64,000 nt of DNA from CADEFX01 sp963840425 (GCA_963840425.1 CAWIYZ010000011.1:62001-126000); one strand, 5' to 3'; numbered from the stretch's first letter, positions 7,064-15,875 are shown. Program-made: numbers and translations. Notes: generated by a model from the sequence alone, not told the origin.

Positions 7064-8398
7064 ATGCGTGGGAAGTTCAGTTCGGTTTTTCGTGAGTTGA
7101 TTCTGACGGCGGGTCTGCCGCTCGCCCTGGTGCTCGCGGGGTTCTGGCTCGCAGCCCAATATGTTGCGCCTGCCCCGCCGAAATCTCTGGTTGTCGCCAC
7201 GGCGACCAAAGGCAGCCCCTACTACGAGGTCGCGCAACGCTATCGCAGCGCGCTGGCGGCCAACGGCGTGACGCTGGAGGTGCTGGAAACCCGCGGCTCG
7301 ATGGAGAATTTGTAGCTCATCGGCGACCCGAGGTCGCCTGTCGCCGCGGCCTTCCTGCAGGGCGGCATCGCCAACACCAAGGACCTGCCCGATGTACGCT
7401 CCATCGGCCGTCTCTTTCACGAGCCGGTGTGGATTTTCTATCAGGGTGCCGAGAAGCTCGAGCGGCTGACGGCGCTCACCGGCAAGCGCGTGCTGATCGG
7501 CCCAGCAGGCAGCGCAACGGCCGTACTCGCGCAGCGCCTGCTCGCCGCCAGCGGCGTCACGCGCGACACTGCCACCCTGATCAACATGGAGCTGCCCGAC
7601 TACGTCGAGACCCTGGATACGGACAAGGCGGACGCTGGCTTCCTCGTTCTTGCGCCGGAGGCCAGGACCATCCGCCGGCTGTTCGCCAGCCCCAAAGCGC
7701 GGTTGATGAATGTCGTGCAGGCCGACGCCTACGTGCAGCGCTTTCCGTTCCTGTCCCGGCTCGAGCTCAAGCAAGGCGTGGTCGATCTCGCCAGGGACAT
7801 CCCATCAGCCGATACCCAAATGCTCGCGACAACGGCGGCGCTGGTCGTGCGCAAGGACCTGCATCCCGCGCTCACCAACCTGCTGACGGAGGCCGTCATC
7901 AGCGTGCATGGGCAGCCTGCCGTCGGCGCCGGTGGCGAAACCGGCATTCTCCAGCGCGCCGGCGCCTTCCCGATTGCCGACGATCAGGAGTTCCCGCTCT
8001 CGCCGGACGCCCAGCGCGTCTACAGATCCGGGCCGCCATTCCTGCAGCGCTATCTGCTGTTCTGGCTGGCGACGCTCGCCGACCGGCTTTTCATTCTGCT
8101 TTTGCCCGCGGTCGGCATTCTCATTCCCGTTTTGCGGTTTGCGCCGGCGCTGTACACGTGGCGCATCCGGCGGCGCATCGTCACCTGGTATCGCGAGCTG
8201 AAACGCGTCGAGGCCAGCGTCGGCGACCAAGCCAGCTCCACGCAGATCGCCGCCGCCATGGACGAGATCGATCGTATCGAGGACGCCGTCAACCGGCTTC
8301 CGGTTCCCATTGGCTTTGCCAACCAGCTCTACGACCTGCGCGGCCATATCGATGTCGTGCGCCGCCGCCTGACCGTCATCCGCTCGGCAGCGGCGTAA
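7064..8398 (+). pseudogene. TAXI-family solute-binding protein, interrupted by an in-frame TAG
   Basis: The frame opens at ATG 7064 with an N-terminal hydrophobic helix (residues 12-34) and then 'KSLVVATATKGSPYYEVAQR' like TRAP-associated TAXI receptors. A TAG at 7313-7315 stops it after 83 residues ('GSMENL'). The same frame then continues without a break (LIGDPRSPVAAAFLQGG, 'PVWIFYQGAEKLERLTAL', 'GKRVLIGPAGSATAVLAQRL') to 8398, with a second membrane helix near 'LADRLFILLLPAVGILIPV' and a coiled C-terminal tail. No frame change is needed, only one nonsense codon. It may be a true nonsense mutation or a base error. Without the stop it would be about 444 residues, the usual size of TAXI proteins with a C-terminal membrane segment. 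Confidence 0.8.
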
Positions 8399-8540
8399 AC
8401 GCCGCCCCATGTCAAGAACCACTCAGCCGTCCCAACAATCTTGCCCTTTGAGATTTTCAGCGAATCATCAGAAAACGATCAAAGAGTGAGCTTGGCCATA
8501 TCGCTAACCGGCCGAGCTCTTGAGCCGTGGCAGAGAGGAA

Positions 8541-9134
8541 ATGTTCGTAACGAACTACGAACCACCAATTAAGCGACGAGCTTTTGCCGAAGGTGGCGTT
8601 GAGCGACGTCTTACTGAACCAGCAGTGATGCTGGCTTTCGCGTTTCATCTTCTGGAATGCGCAACCGAAGAGGCGCTCGTTACCATTCATCCAGACGGTG
8701 AACATGCAAAGATTTTCGAGATCGCACCATTTCTGGCAGGGTGTGGGTTTGAGCGCATCGAAAATTTGGGCCGCACGATGTATGGTGGCCGGTATGTGAG
8801 AGGCAAGCATGCGCTCATCGTGAACCCTACGTCGGGCAAGGGAGATGTGGTAGGAGAAGTGGATGGCCGACGGGTGATTGCAGAGTGCAAGGGAGGAGTC
8901 ATCAATTCGACCCACAATGGTCAACGCTCCCGCACTCGCAAGGGCATGTCGGAGTTAGTGGGGCAACTGATGATCCGGCCGCAAAATGGCGATCGACACG
9001 TGGCGGTTCTTCCAGAAACGTACGACACCATTCGTCTGACCCCGCTACTCGCGCAGCGCTGCGCCCAAGTTGGGATCGAGATAGCGCTTGTGGAGGAAAA
9101 TGGGCAGATCCGGTATGTCTTACCCACTGCCTAA
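8541..9134 (+). CDS. Orphan protein with PD-(D/E)XK nuclease-like motif
   Basis: A 197-residue protein not assigned to a named family. Counting from the ATG at 8541, D102, E115 and K117 in 'GDVVGEVDGRRVIAECKGG' form the D-x(n)-E-x-K pattern of PD-(D/E)XK phosphodiesterases, with the hydrophobic strands expected on both sides, and 'GMSELVGQLM' could be the following helix. Its base composition looks less GC-rich than its neighbours, suggesting transfer. No methyltransferase or helicase partner is adjacent. A GAGAGG ends two bases before the ATG; a TTG at 8520 is an alternative start. Nuclease function is inference from the motif. Confidence 0.65.
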   Translation: MFVTNYEPPIKRRAFAEGGVERRLTEPAVMLAFAFHLLECATEEALVTIHPDGEHAKIFEIAPFLAGCGFERIENLGRTMYGGRYVRGKHALIVNPTSGKGDVVGEVDGRRVIAECKGGVINSTHNGQRSRTRKGMSELVGQLMIRPQNGDRHVAVLPETYDTIRLTPLLAQRCAQVGIEIALVEENGQIRYVLPTA

Positions 9135-9203
9135 CCGCCGACGCCGTCGGCCTCGCATCCTCGCGCTTGCCTGCAGATACTTCGTCCTTTTGACTCCAAA
9201 GTC

Positions 9204-9908
9204 ATGGTGAGATGGTTGGGCAATTTTGGGGGGCCGATGCACGCGCGCGATATTCCCGTTGTCGGCGGTCTGATCGACACGGCACTCGATTTTATCTCAG
9301 CGCTCAGTCGCATCGCCCGACACCCGTTCGGCTTCGTGCACACGCTCGCGTTCGATGATCCGGAGGAGTTGCGGCGCGCCCTCAAATTCATCGGCGCTGG
9401 CATCGCGTTCGCCTACCTCATCATCTCACCGGCGTTGAACCGGCACGGATTTGCGATCGGCGAGTTGATGTTCGGCGTCATCGTGCTGCTGCGGCTGCTA
9501 GTTGTCGGCCTCCTGTATCACGCGGCCTTTCTCATTGTCGGCTACCGCCGCCCGGTCGCGACGACCCTGATCCTTGGCTCCTACATCAACGGGATCTACT
9601 TCCCGTTCTTCATGACCGTCATGCTGCCGGCATATCTCATCATCGGACCGCAACCCTTTTTCGACCCGTTGGCCCAGCCGGCGCTGACACAACAGCAGTT
9701 GCAGGCGCTGGAGGCCCCGCTGGTGCGCTTCGCGCAGATCGCGTTCTTTGTGGTCTACCCGTTCTTCTATGCGGTCGTGACGTACTGGTGGGCGAAGGCC
9801 TACGGTGCCAGGATCTGGATCAGCGCTGTGCTCCTGCTCGTGGCGCTCGTGCTCACCGCGCTGGTGAACACGTACATCTTTCCCTTCGCCATACGCCCGC
9901 TTCTATAG
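9204..9908 (+). CDS. Multi-pass membrane protein, Yip1-like layout
   Basis: A protein of 234 residues with a soluble N-terminus of about 60 residues ('HPFGFVHTLAFDDPEELRRA') followed by five hydrophobic segments (about residues 66-82, 92-118, 124-148, 180-200 and 206-230). The layout of an N-terminal 'LxxPxxFxxxL' segment and five helices resembles Yip1-domain proteins, but no decisive motif is seen. An alternative ATG is at 9237. Its end overlaps the convergent sigma-factor gene by six bases. Function unknown. Confidence 0.75.
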   Translation: MVRWLGNFGGPMHARDIPVVGGLIDTALDFISALSRIARHPFGFVHTLAFDDPEELRRALKFIGAGIAFAYLIISPALNRHGFAIGELMFGVIVLLRLLVVGLLYHAAFLIVGYRRPVATTLILGSYINGIYFPFFMTVMLPAYLIIGPQPFFDPLAQPALTQQQLQALEAPLVRFAQIAFFVVYPFFYAVVTYWWAKAYGARIWISAVLLLVALVLTALVNTYIFPFAIRPLL

Positions 9909-11168
9909 CGCTGCGCACGTCGCCGCGCGGTCCAGCAGCAGCTTGCGCTCGCGCTCGTTGCGCGTCAGCGCGGCGGCGCGCTCGAACTCGGTTCGGGCCT
10001 CCGCGAAGCGGCCGAGCTTCTTCAAGAGATCGCCGCGCACGCTCGGCAGCAGGTGATAAGCCTTGAGCGCAGACTCCTCGGCCAGCGCGTCGACGATCTC
10101 GAGCCCCGCCGCCGGCCCCATGTGCATCGACAGCGCTACGGCTCGATTGAGCTCCACCACCGGCGACGGCGTGATCCGCGCCAGCGCGCCATAGAGCCCG
10201 ACGATCTGCGCCCAATCCGTTTCATCCGCCGTGCGGGCACGCGCATGGCAGGCCGCGATCGCCGCTTGCAGGAGATAGGGGCCAGGCGGCCCCTCCAGAC
10301 CCGCGGCACGATCGAGTGCCGTCAGTCCGCGCCGGATCAGCAGCTGGTCCCAGCGCGCGCGGTTCTGATCGAGCAGCAGGATCGGCTCGCCGGTCGGGCT
10401 GGTGCGCGCGCCGAGACGCGACGCCTGGATCTCCATCAGCGCCACGAGGCCGTGCACCTCCCGCTCCTTGGGCGCCAGCTCGGCCAGGATGCGCCCGAGG
10501 CGCAGCGCCTCCTCGCAGAGCTGCGGCCGCACCCAGTCGTCGCCGGCCGTCGCCGAGTATCCTTCATTGAATATGAGATAGATGACCTCCAGCACGGAGG
10601 CGAGGCGTGTCCCAAGCTCCTCGCCGCGCGGCACCTCGTAGGCCACCTGCTTCTCGACCAGCGTACGCTTGGCGCGCACGATGCGCTGCGCCACCGTCGG
10701 CTCCGGCGCCAGGAACGCGCGCGCGATCTCGTCCGTCGTCAGTCCGCCTATCAACCGCAGCGTCAGCGCTACGCGCGCCTCGGTGGCGAGCACCGGATGG
10801 CAGGCCGTGAAGATGAGGCGCAGCAAGTCGTCGCCGATATCGTCGTCGAGGGCCGCATCGAGATCGGGTGCCGCGCCCTCACCCTCGGCCTCCTGTTCCC
10901 GGCCGATCTCCTCGTGCTTGCGTTGCATCAGCTTGGCGCGGCGCAGCCGGTCGATGGCGCGATTTTTTGCCGCCGCCATCAGCCAGGCGCCGGGCTTGCT
11001 CGGAATTCCGGATTTCGGCCATTGCTCGAGCGCAGCGATGAGCGCGTCCTGCGCCAGCTCCTCGGCGAGCCCGACGTCGCGCACGACGCGCGTCAGGGAG
11101 GCGATGAGCTTGGCCTGCTCGATCCTGAACACCGCGTCGATGGCCTGATGTGTATCGCTCGCCGTCAT
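9903..11168 (-). CDS. ECF-type RNA polymerase sigma factor of the ECF42/DUF6596 type
   Basis: A 421-residue protein. Residues about 10-75 are sigma region 2 ('LVRDVGLAEELAQDAL'-like text, 'GAWLMAAAKNRAIDRLRR') and 110-170 region 4 ('GGLTTDEIARAFLAPEPTVA' then QRIVRAK). The long C-terminal extension ('YLIFNEGYSATAGDDW', 'ELNRAVALSMHMGP', 'RGDLLKKLGRFAEARTEFER') is the TPR-like domain characteristic of ECF42 sigma factors. ECF42 members lack an anti-sigma factor and are usually encoded beside YCII/DGPF proteins; two of those lie at 13090-13530 and 13702-14133 on the same strand. The C-terminal domain is thought to control activity. Confidence 0.9.
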   Translation of the reverse strand: MTASDTHQAIDAVFRIEQAKLIASLTRVVRDVGLAEELAQDALIAALEQWPKSGIPSKPGAWLMAAAKNRAIDRLRRAKLMQRKHEEIGREQEAEGEGAAPDLDAALDDDIGDDLLRLIFTACHPVLATEARVALTLRLIGGLTTDEIARAFLAPEPTVAQRIVRAKRTLVEKQVAYEVPRGEELGTRLASVLEVIYLIFNEGYSATAGDDWVRPQLCEEALRLGRILAELAPKEREVHGLVALMEIQASRLGARTSPTGEPILLLDQNRARWDQLLIRRGLTALDRAAGLEGPPGPYLLQAAIAACHARARTADETDWAQIVGLYGALARITPSPVVELNRAVALSMHMGPAAGLEIVDALAEESALKAYHLLPSVRGDLLKKLGRFAEARTEFERAAALTRNERERKLLLDRAATCAAL

Positions 11169-11387
11169 GGCGGCGGGTTACAGCATCTCATGTCGGCACG
11201 GGCAAGGCGGGCCGAAGTCGCGTGCTCATAAACCTCGGCCGTTCCAACGGGCTTCTCCGTGGGCGGACACCCTAACAAATAACCACTCTTCCTCGGGTTT
11301 TTTTTGCAGGCATTCACGGGTTTCCGTGTATGTCCCGGTTATGCGTTCACCGCGATAATTGCCTCTCGCTGAGCTAGGGAGGTATCG

Positions 11388-11573
11388 ATGAGTAGCGTAC
11401 TCAAACTGTTGGCGGGCGTAGCTCTGGCTATGCTGTTTACACTGACGCCGAATACACACATGTCCGCAGGCGACGCGTGGGCGGCGCAGACTAAGAAAGG
11501 CTGCGAATGCCTAAAGTTCTGCCAGATGGCGCAATCAAACAAGTGCGTAGCCTGTCGGGAGAAATGCAGGTAG
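11388..11573 (+). CDS. Small cysteine-rich exported protein
   Basis: A 61-residue protein with an N-terminal signal peptide (hydrophobic residues about 5-22) and a short mature part 'KKGCECLKFCQMAQSNKCVA' then CREKCR with six cysteines. Even spacing suggests three disulfides in the periplasm or outside the cell. A strong AGGGAGGT sits seven bases before the ATG, which supports translation. No family is recognised. It stands alone between the minus-strand sigma-factor and DUF892 genes. Confidence 0.7.
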   Translation: MSSVLKLLAGVALAMLFTLTPNTHMSAGDAWAAQTKKGCECLKFCQMAQSNKCVACREKCR

Positions 11574-11646
11574 TGCGTTAGCCGCGCAATCCTTGCTGTG
11601 CATGTAAGTCGCCTCGCCACAGTGCGGGGGGCCATATATTAGCGGG

Positions 11647-11775
11647 TCAATGACCCGCGGCCGTGAAGTCCTCTCCCAGTCGCTCGGCGACCAGTGCGAA
11701 CATCCAAGCGTCCAGACGCTTCTCGACCTGATCCCACTCTTGATGTGTATCGGTCGCCGTCACCATCAACGGCAT
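11647..11775 (-). CDS. Possible 42-residue protein downstream of the DUF892 gene
   Basis: A short frame (MPLMVTATDTHQEWDQVEKR then LDAWMFALVAERLGEDF) has acidic, helix-like composition unlike a random shadow frame and follows the DUF892 gene on the same strand after 28 bases. It ends within a perfect inverted repeat CGGGTCA-A-TGACCCG at 11643-11657. There is no recognisable family and no strong ribosome site, so it may equally be a C-terminal remnant. Confidence 0.3.
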   Translation of the reverse strand: MPLMVTATDTHQEWDQVEKRLDAWMFALVAERLGEDFTAAGH

Positions 11776-11803
11776 GCGGACGCATCTTGCGTGGGGCGCC
11801 CTG

Positions 11804-12286
11804 TTACTTGCCGGGCTTGTTGATGGTTGTAACGGCGATGTGGGTGAGCTTGTGGTTGGCCGCCTTCTCCTGGTCGAGAATTTCGGACAGCAGGTCGTGC
11901 GCCTCGGTTTCTCCCAGCGCCTTGGCCCACTCGCGCAGCGTGCCGTAGCGGGCGATCTCGTAGTGCTCGACGGCCTGGCAGCAGCCGATAATCGCGGCAT
12001 GCTTGGCGACCGAGCCTTCACCCTCTTCGATGACGCCTTCGGTTTCCTTGATCAGTCCTTCGATGGCGTCACACTTCTCTCCCGACGCCTTCTTACCGAT
12101 GGACTTGAATACAGCCTCCAGCGTTTTGACCTGTCCCTTGGTTTCGGTCAGGTGCTCCTTGAGCGCGGACTTGAGGTCACCATTACTGACCGCGTCTATG
12201 ACCTTTGGCAGTGCCTTGGTCATGGCGTTCTCGGCGAAATAGACGTCCTGCAGGGTGTGCTCGAAAGCGTCGGCAAGGGTTTTCAT
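11804..12286 (-). CDS. DUF892 / YciE-like ferritin-fold protein
   Basis: A 160-residue protein of the DUF892 family. 'LADAFEHTLQDVYFAENAM' near the start and 'EHYEIARYGTLREWAKAL' in the second half supply the paired glutamate and histidine ligands of its ferritin-like four-helix bundle, with 'GLIKETEGVIEE' between. Family members such as YciE/YciF bind iron and are induced by general stress. The ATG at 12286 begins at the family N-terminus. It is the last member of the minus-strand stress group that begins with the YCII genes. Confidence 0.9.
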   Translation of the reverse strand: MKTLADAFEHTLQDVYFAENAMTKALPKVIDAVSNGDLKSALKEHLTETKGQVKTLEAVFKSIGKKASGEKCDAIEGLIKETEGVIEEGEGSVAKHAAIIGCCQAVEHYEIARYGTLREWAKALGETEAHDLLSEILDQEKAANHKLTHIAVTTINKPGK

Positions 12287-12367
12287 CGGAATCTCCACGG
12301 TGGGACCGCTCGGACAACACCGATGATCTGAGATGGTTCCCGTCAAAGCGTTCGCGGCCAGCGTCAT

Positions 12368-13014
12368 TCAGCCCTTGGCAAGGACGATATGGGTTGCCGC
12401 GTCGGTCGGCACGTGCTCGGTGCACCGGTAGCCCAGTTTCAGCACATCTATGCCGGAGAACAGGCTCTCCCCGGCGCCGAGAAAGGTCGGCGCGACGGCG
12501 AGGTGCATCTCGTCCACGAGGCCCGCGCGCAGATAGTCCCGGATCGTGGCGACGCCGCCGCCTAGCCGGATGTCTCTGACCTTTGGCGGCTTCGGTGGCG
12601 CGTTCCAGCGCCGCGTGAATGCCATCGGTAACGAAGTGGAATGTGGTGCCGCCATCCATGGTGACCGATGCGCGAGGGTGGTGGGTGAGCACGAAGACGG
12701 GATAATGATATGGCGGGTTGTCTCCCCACCATCCCTTCCAGGTGTCGTCGGGCCCAGGCACCACGGATCGGGCCAAACATGTTGCGGCCCAGGATCCACG
12801 CGCCGATGTTGTTGAAACCACGCGCCACGAAATCGTCATCGATGCCGGTCGTGCCGCCGTCGTTTCCAAACATCTTCTGAAAGGTTCGGGTCGCGTGCGA
12901 CCATTTGTGTAAATCGATGCCGCCAACGCCCAGCGGATTGTCCAGGCTCTGGTCGGGACCTGCACCATAGCCGTCGAGGGAAATGGCGAAGGCATGGATG
13001 CGCAGCTTGCTCAT
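12368..13014 (-). pseudogene. RibD/dihydrofolate-reductase-like protein with two frameshifts
   Basis: Three consecutive frames each supply one third of a YyaP/RibD-C-type reductase: 'LRIHAFAISLDGYGAGPDQ' to 'NNIGAWILGRNMFGPIRG' (13014 to about 12755), then 'DTWKGWWGDNPPYHYPVFV' and 'MDGGTTFHFVTDGI' (to about 12585), then 'DIRLGGGVATIRDYLRAGLV' and 'VAPTFLGAGESLFSGID' to 12368. Each junction needs the removal of one base, the first in a GGGCCC run near 12749 and the second near 12583. All parts are otherwise well conserved, so indel errors or very recent decay are likely. The restored protein would be about 215 residues, normal for the family. Confidence 0.8.
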
Positions 13015-13089
13015 GACAATCATCCTCCCGAGGTGTTGCGAAGGTTGCGGGAGTGCCGCCGTAAATGGCAAGCACTCCCGGCCGATCCA

Positions 13090-13530
13090 TTACGGCCGAT
13101 GCTTCGCGGCATTCCTCTGCATCTTCTGGCGCGTCGCCTCCTCGCGCTTGCGCTCGTCAGGCGTGAACACCTCCTCGGAGAAATCCTCGGGCTCGCAGAT
13201 CGGACGCAGCTCGCATTCGCCCTGCCCCAGCACCTCGAGGAAGCGCTTGGTCCAATGAATGGCCTCGTCCATGGACTTCACCTGAAACAACGCATAGGAT
13301 GCGACCAGCTCCTTGGACTCCGTGAATGGCCCGTCGATGACGGTGACCTTGCCGCCAGCTAGCCGCACGCGCTTGCCCTTCGCGCTCGGGTGCAGCCCAT
13401 CGCTCGCTAGCATCACGCCGGCCTTCGTGACCTCCTCGATGAACACGCCCATCCGCTCGATGAGCTCCTTGCTCGGCGGCGCGCCGGCCTCGGACGCGGC
13501 ATCGGCTCTCAACATGCCCAGGATTTTCAT
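13090..13530 (-). CDS. YCII-related (DGPF-domain) protein
   Basis: A 146-residue protein starting MKILGMLRADAASEAGAPPS. It has 'GGKVTVIDGPFTESKELVAS', which contains the DGPF motif, and 'YALFQVKSMDEAIHWTKRFL', the family hallmarks. DGPF proteins are the usual partners of ECF42 sigma factors such as that at 9903-11168. The C-terminus is extended by a charged tail ('DERKREEATRQKMQRNAAKH'). Its start at 13530 follows an AGGAG on the minus strand. The function is not known; related YciI proteins bind small molecules or have weak hydrolase activity. Confidence 0.9.
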   Translation of the reverse strand: MKILGMLRADAASEAGAPPSKELIERMGVFIEEVTKAGVMLASDGLHPSAKGKRVRLAGGKVTVIDGPFTESKELVASYALFQVKSMDEAIHWTKRFLEVLGQGECELRPICEPEDFSEEVFTPDERKREEATRQKMQRNAAKHRP

Positions 13531-13701
13531 CGTGACTACTCCTTCATGGATTTGAGATGTGGAATTTTTGGATGTGTAGCGGCACCCGCTGTTTCGGCCG
13601 GATGCCGCCCGCAGCGTCACGCCGCACGCTCATGCGTTCGACAGATCAAACTCGGCTTCGCCTTCCCTCGGGCGTACGGCTAAACCCGGCCGGCCTTGCC
13701 G

Positions 13702-14133
13702 TTACTTCTTGATCTGCTCGCCGAGCCTGCGGTGATGCTCGACCGCCTCGCTGGCGCCGAAGTCCTCCAGCTCGAAGAGCTGGCGGATCTCGATCTCGCT
13801 CTCCTCGTTGTGCGGGTTGGGGCAGCGCTTGATCCACTCGATCGCTTCCGCCTTCGACTTCACCTGGATGATCCAGTAGCCGGCGACCAGCTCCTTGGTC
13901 TCGGCGAAGGGGCCGTCGATGACGGTGCGCTTGTTGCCGGTCTCACCCAGCTTGCCCGCGGCGAAGCGGACGCGCGCGCCCTTCGAGCTCGCCTGCAGCC
14001 CGTTGCCATCCAGCATCACGCCGGCCTTCACCATCTCCTCGTTGAACCTCGCCATAGCGGCGAGCCCTTCCTCCGACGGCATCACGCCGGCTTCGGAGTC
14101 CTTGGTGGCCTTGACCATCACCATGAAACGCAT
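13702..14133 (-). CDS. YCII-related (DGPF-domain) protein
   Basis: A 143-residue paralogue of the next gene on this strand. It starts MRFMVMVKATKDSEAGVMPS, carries 'NKRTVIDGPFAETKELVAGY' with the DGPF motif, then 'WIIQVKSKAEAIEWIKRCPN', and ends in the helix 'DFGASEAVEHHRRLGEQIKK'. The start is preceded by AGGAGAG on the minus strand. Two DGPF genes in series beside one ECF42 sigma factor is a common arrangement, and these genes are plausible targets of that sigma factor. Confidence 0.9.
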   Translation of the reverse strand: MRFMVMVKATKDSEAGVMPSEEGLAAMARFNEEMVKAGVMLDGNGLQASSKGARVRFAAGKLGETGNKRTVIDGPFAETKELVAGYWIIQVKSKAEAIEWIKRCPNPHNEESEIEIRQLFELEDFGASEAVEHHRRLGEQIKK

Positions 14134-14305
14134 GCTTCTCTCCTGTCGGTTGTGCGTTCGGGAGCGGCTTGATATTGCCGCTCTACCCTCACATCGAATG
14201 ACGAGCCGCCAAATCGACAGGCTCCGAGCCGATCGCGGCAGAAATTTTATAACGAACTGAAATGTCCCGTTTTTATTTGCAGCCGCGGCTGGGAACGCAA
14301 TCGCC

Positions 14306-14872
14306 TCACTGCACCTTCAGCTTGGGCAGAATGTCCTGCAGCTTCCTGAGCTGCTTGACGTTGAGCTTGACGCCGCCCGGCATGGTCATGTCGCCGGGTT
14401 TCATACCCCCCGTGCAGGCTGCGCCAGCCCAGCGCGCCGTATGCACCATCAGCGTCGGTTGCGGGCCTTTCTTGCCGTCGCTGCCTTTGAAGCCGCCCTC
14501 AGTCGTGCCCTCTATCCGCATCGCGTAGCTCGACTGGAAATCGCCGGAAATGGTCGTTCTGGTCACGCTTTTCACCGGCCCGAACGCGCATTCCGCATCG
14601 ATCACGAACCCCTTGCTCTCCCGTTTCATCGCGTACTTCGCGCATGTTTTCTTCGACATGCGCAGGCCGAATTCCATGATTTCACGATCGGTTGACGCGT
14701 CTATGCACACTTGCGTGGACACCTCGGGCACGCCACCCGGCTTCTCGGTGACCATGCGGATCTCCCACTGCCCCGGCTTGCGGGACGGGAGATCCTCGAG
14801 CGTCTGGCTGATGGCAGGTTGCGGCAGGAGGATGGCAACGAGCGAGAGGAGACTGAGGATTGGGGGGCGCAT
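14306..14872 (-). CDS. DUF3617-type exported protein
   Basis: A 188-residue protein with a cleavable signal peptide (residues about 1-24, ending 'AISQ'). The mature part opens 'LEDLPSRKPGQWEIRMVTEK' and contains 'STQVCIDASTDREIM', 'CAKYAMKRESKGFVIDAEC' and 'SSYAMRIEGTTEGGF', the landmarks of DUF3617 periplasmic proteins, with conserved cysteines. The ATG at 14872 is preferred over 14893 since it leaves a standard signal peptide. Function unknown. Confidence 0.8.
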   Translation of the reverse strand: MRPPILSLLSLVAILLPQPAISQTLEDLPSRKPGQWEIRMVTEKPGGVPEVSTQVCIDASTDREIMEFGLRMSKKTCAKYAMKRESKGFVIDAECAFGPVKSVTRTTISGDFQSSYAMRIEGTTEGGFKGSDGKKGPQPTLMVHTARWAGAACTGGMKPGDMTMPGGVKLNVKQLRKLQDILPKLKVQ

Positions 14873-15070
14873 GCGTGCTCCGATGCGAGGCAAGTGGTCG
14901 GGTTTCCTTCGTCCAGCATGCCTCGCCTAGTGGGCACACCCAAGGCAGAGGCGAGCTCCAACGTCGCAGGGTCCTAAGCAGACGGAAATGGCGGTACATG
15001 GCCGTTACCCGCCGCGAACAACGCAAGACAGGCGAACAGCCTGCCCTATCATGCAACCGGGAGGGAGCGT

Positions 15071-15523
15071 ATGCGCGCAGACAATAAGGTCTTGCTCGAA
15101 GGTGCTTATGCGGCGTGGGCCGCGCGCGACCTCGGTGCCACCCTCGCCTGCTTTGCCGAAAACGTGGCGTTTACCATCCACCTGCCGCCCGAGGTCGTTC
15201 CCTTCGCCGGCGAGGTGCGCGGGCGCGATGAGTTGGGCAAGCGCCTGCAGGCTATCCTCGACGACTTCGACTTCCTGGCCTATCGGCCGCAGCAGATAAC
15301 CTCCCAAGGGCTCTCCTTTCATTCGCAGGTGTATTTTCATTATCGCCACAAGACCACGGGGCTCGACTACGAAGGCACCATGCGCCACGTCTGGCTCATC
15401 GCCGGCGATCAGATCGTGCACTTCGAAGAATTCCACGACATGGAGCGTGTGCGCGCCTTCTTTGGTCTGCTGGGGCGCAACGATCCGGCGGCGACGGCGC
15501 CTAATGCGCCGGCCCTCCCGTAA
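15071..15523 (+). CDS. SnoaL-like (NTF2-fold) protein
   Basis: A 150-residue protein: 'LEGAYAAWAARDLGATLACF' then 'AENVAFTIHLPPEVVPFAGEV' and 'WLIAGDQIVHFEEFHDMERV' match the cone-shaped NTF2/SnoaL family, which includes cyclases, isomerases and binding proteins. GGGAGG lies shortly before the ATG. The C-terminus is a short alanine/proline tail. Substrate unknown. Confidence 0.82.
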   Translation: MRADNKVLLEGAYAAWAARDLGATLACFAENVAFTIHLPPEVVPFAGEVRGRDELGKRLQAILDDFDFLAYRPQQITSQGLSFHSQVYFHYRHKTTGLDYEGTMRHVWLIAGDQIVHFEEFHDMERVRAFFGLLGRNDPAATAPNAPALP

Positions 15524-15581
15524 CACGCCCGTTGGTAGTAGAGTGGCGGCGAGGGAGTTGGGGGTCATATGGAGGAACACC

Positions 15582-15875
15582 ATGGCGACCTACATACTCT
15601 TGGCCACTTATACGGAGCAGGGCATTCGCGGCATCAAGGACACGGTCAAACGCGCTACTGCCGTGAAGGAGCTCGCCGCCAAAGCCGGCGCCAACATGAG
15701 AGAGACCTACTGGACCTTGGGCCAGTTCGACGTGGTCGCCGTGCTGGAAGCGCCCGATGACGAAACGATGACAGCGTTCTCCCTCTCCGTTGCCAAGCTC
15801 GGCAACGTCAAGACGCAGACGTTGCGCGCTTTCTCCAGCAAAGACATGGAAGGGATCATCGGCCGCCTGACCTGA
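15582..15875 (+). CDS. GYD-domain protein
   Basis: A 97-residue protein starting MATYILLATYTEQGIRGIKD, with 'MRETYWTLGQFDVVAVLEAP' and 'GNVKTQTLRAFSSKDM'. This is the full GYD family pattern (here G-Q-F-D replaces the G-Y/F-D core). The proteins have a ferredoxin-like fold and no known function. GGAGG lies eight bases before the ATG. It follows the SnoaL gene by 58 bases and may be co-transcribed. Confidence 0.87.
   Translation: MATYILLATYTEQGIRGIKDTVKRATAVKELAAKAGANMRETYWTLGQFDVVAVLEAPDDETMTAFSLSVAKLGNVKTQTLRAFSSKDMEGIIGRLT

Noticed and set aside
10053..11231. Long plus-strand frame opposite the sigma factor
   Set aside because: A 392-codon shadow of the ECF42 gene in GC-rich DNA; arginine- and histidine-rich text without domains.
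11643..11657. Perfect palindrome CGGGTCA-A-TGACCCG
   Set aside because: Loop too short for a terminator hairpin; it may be an operator but nothing nearby supports it.
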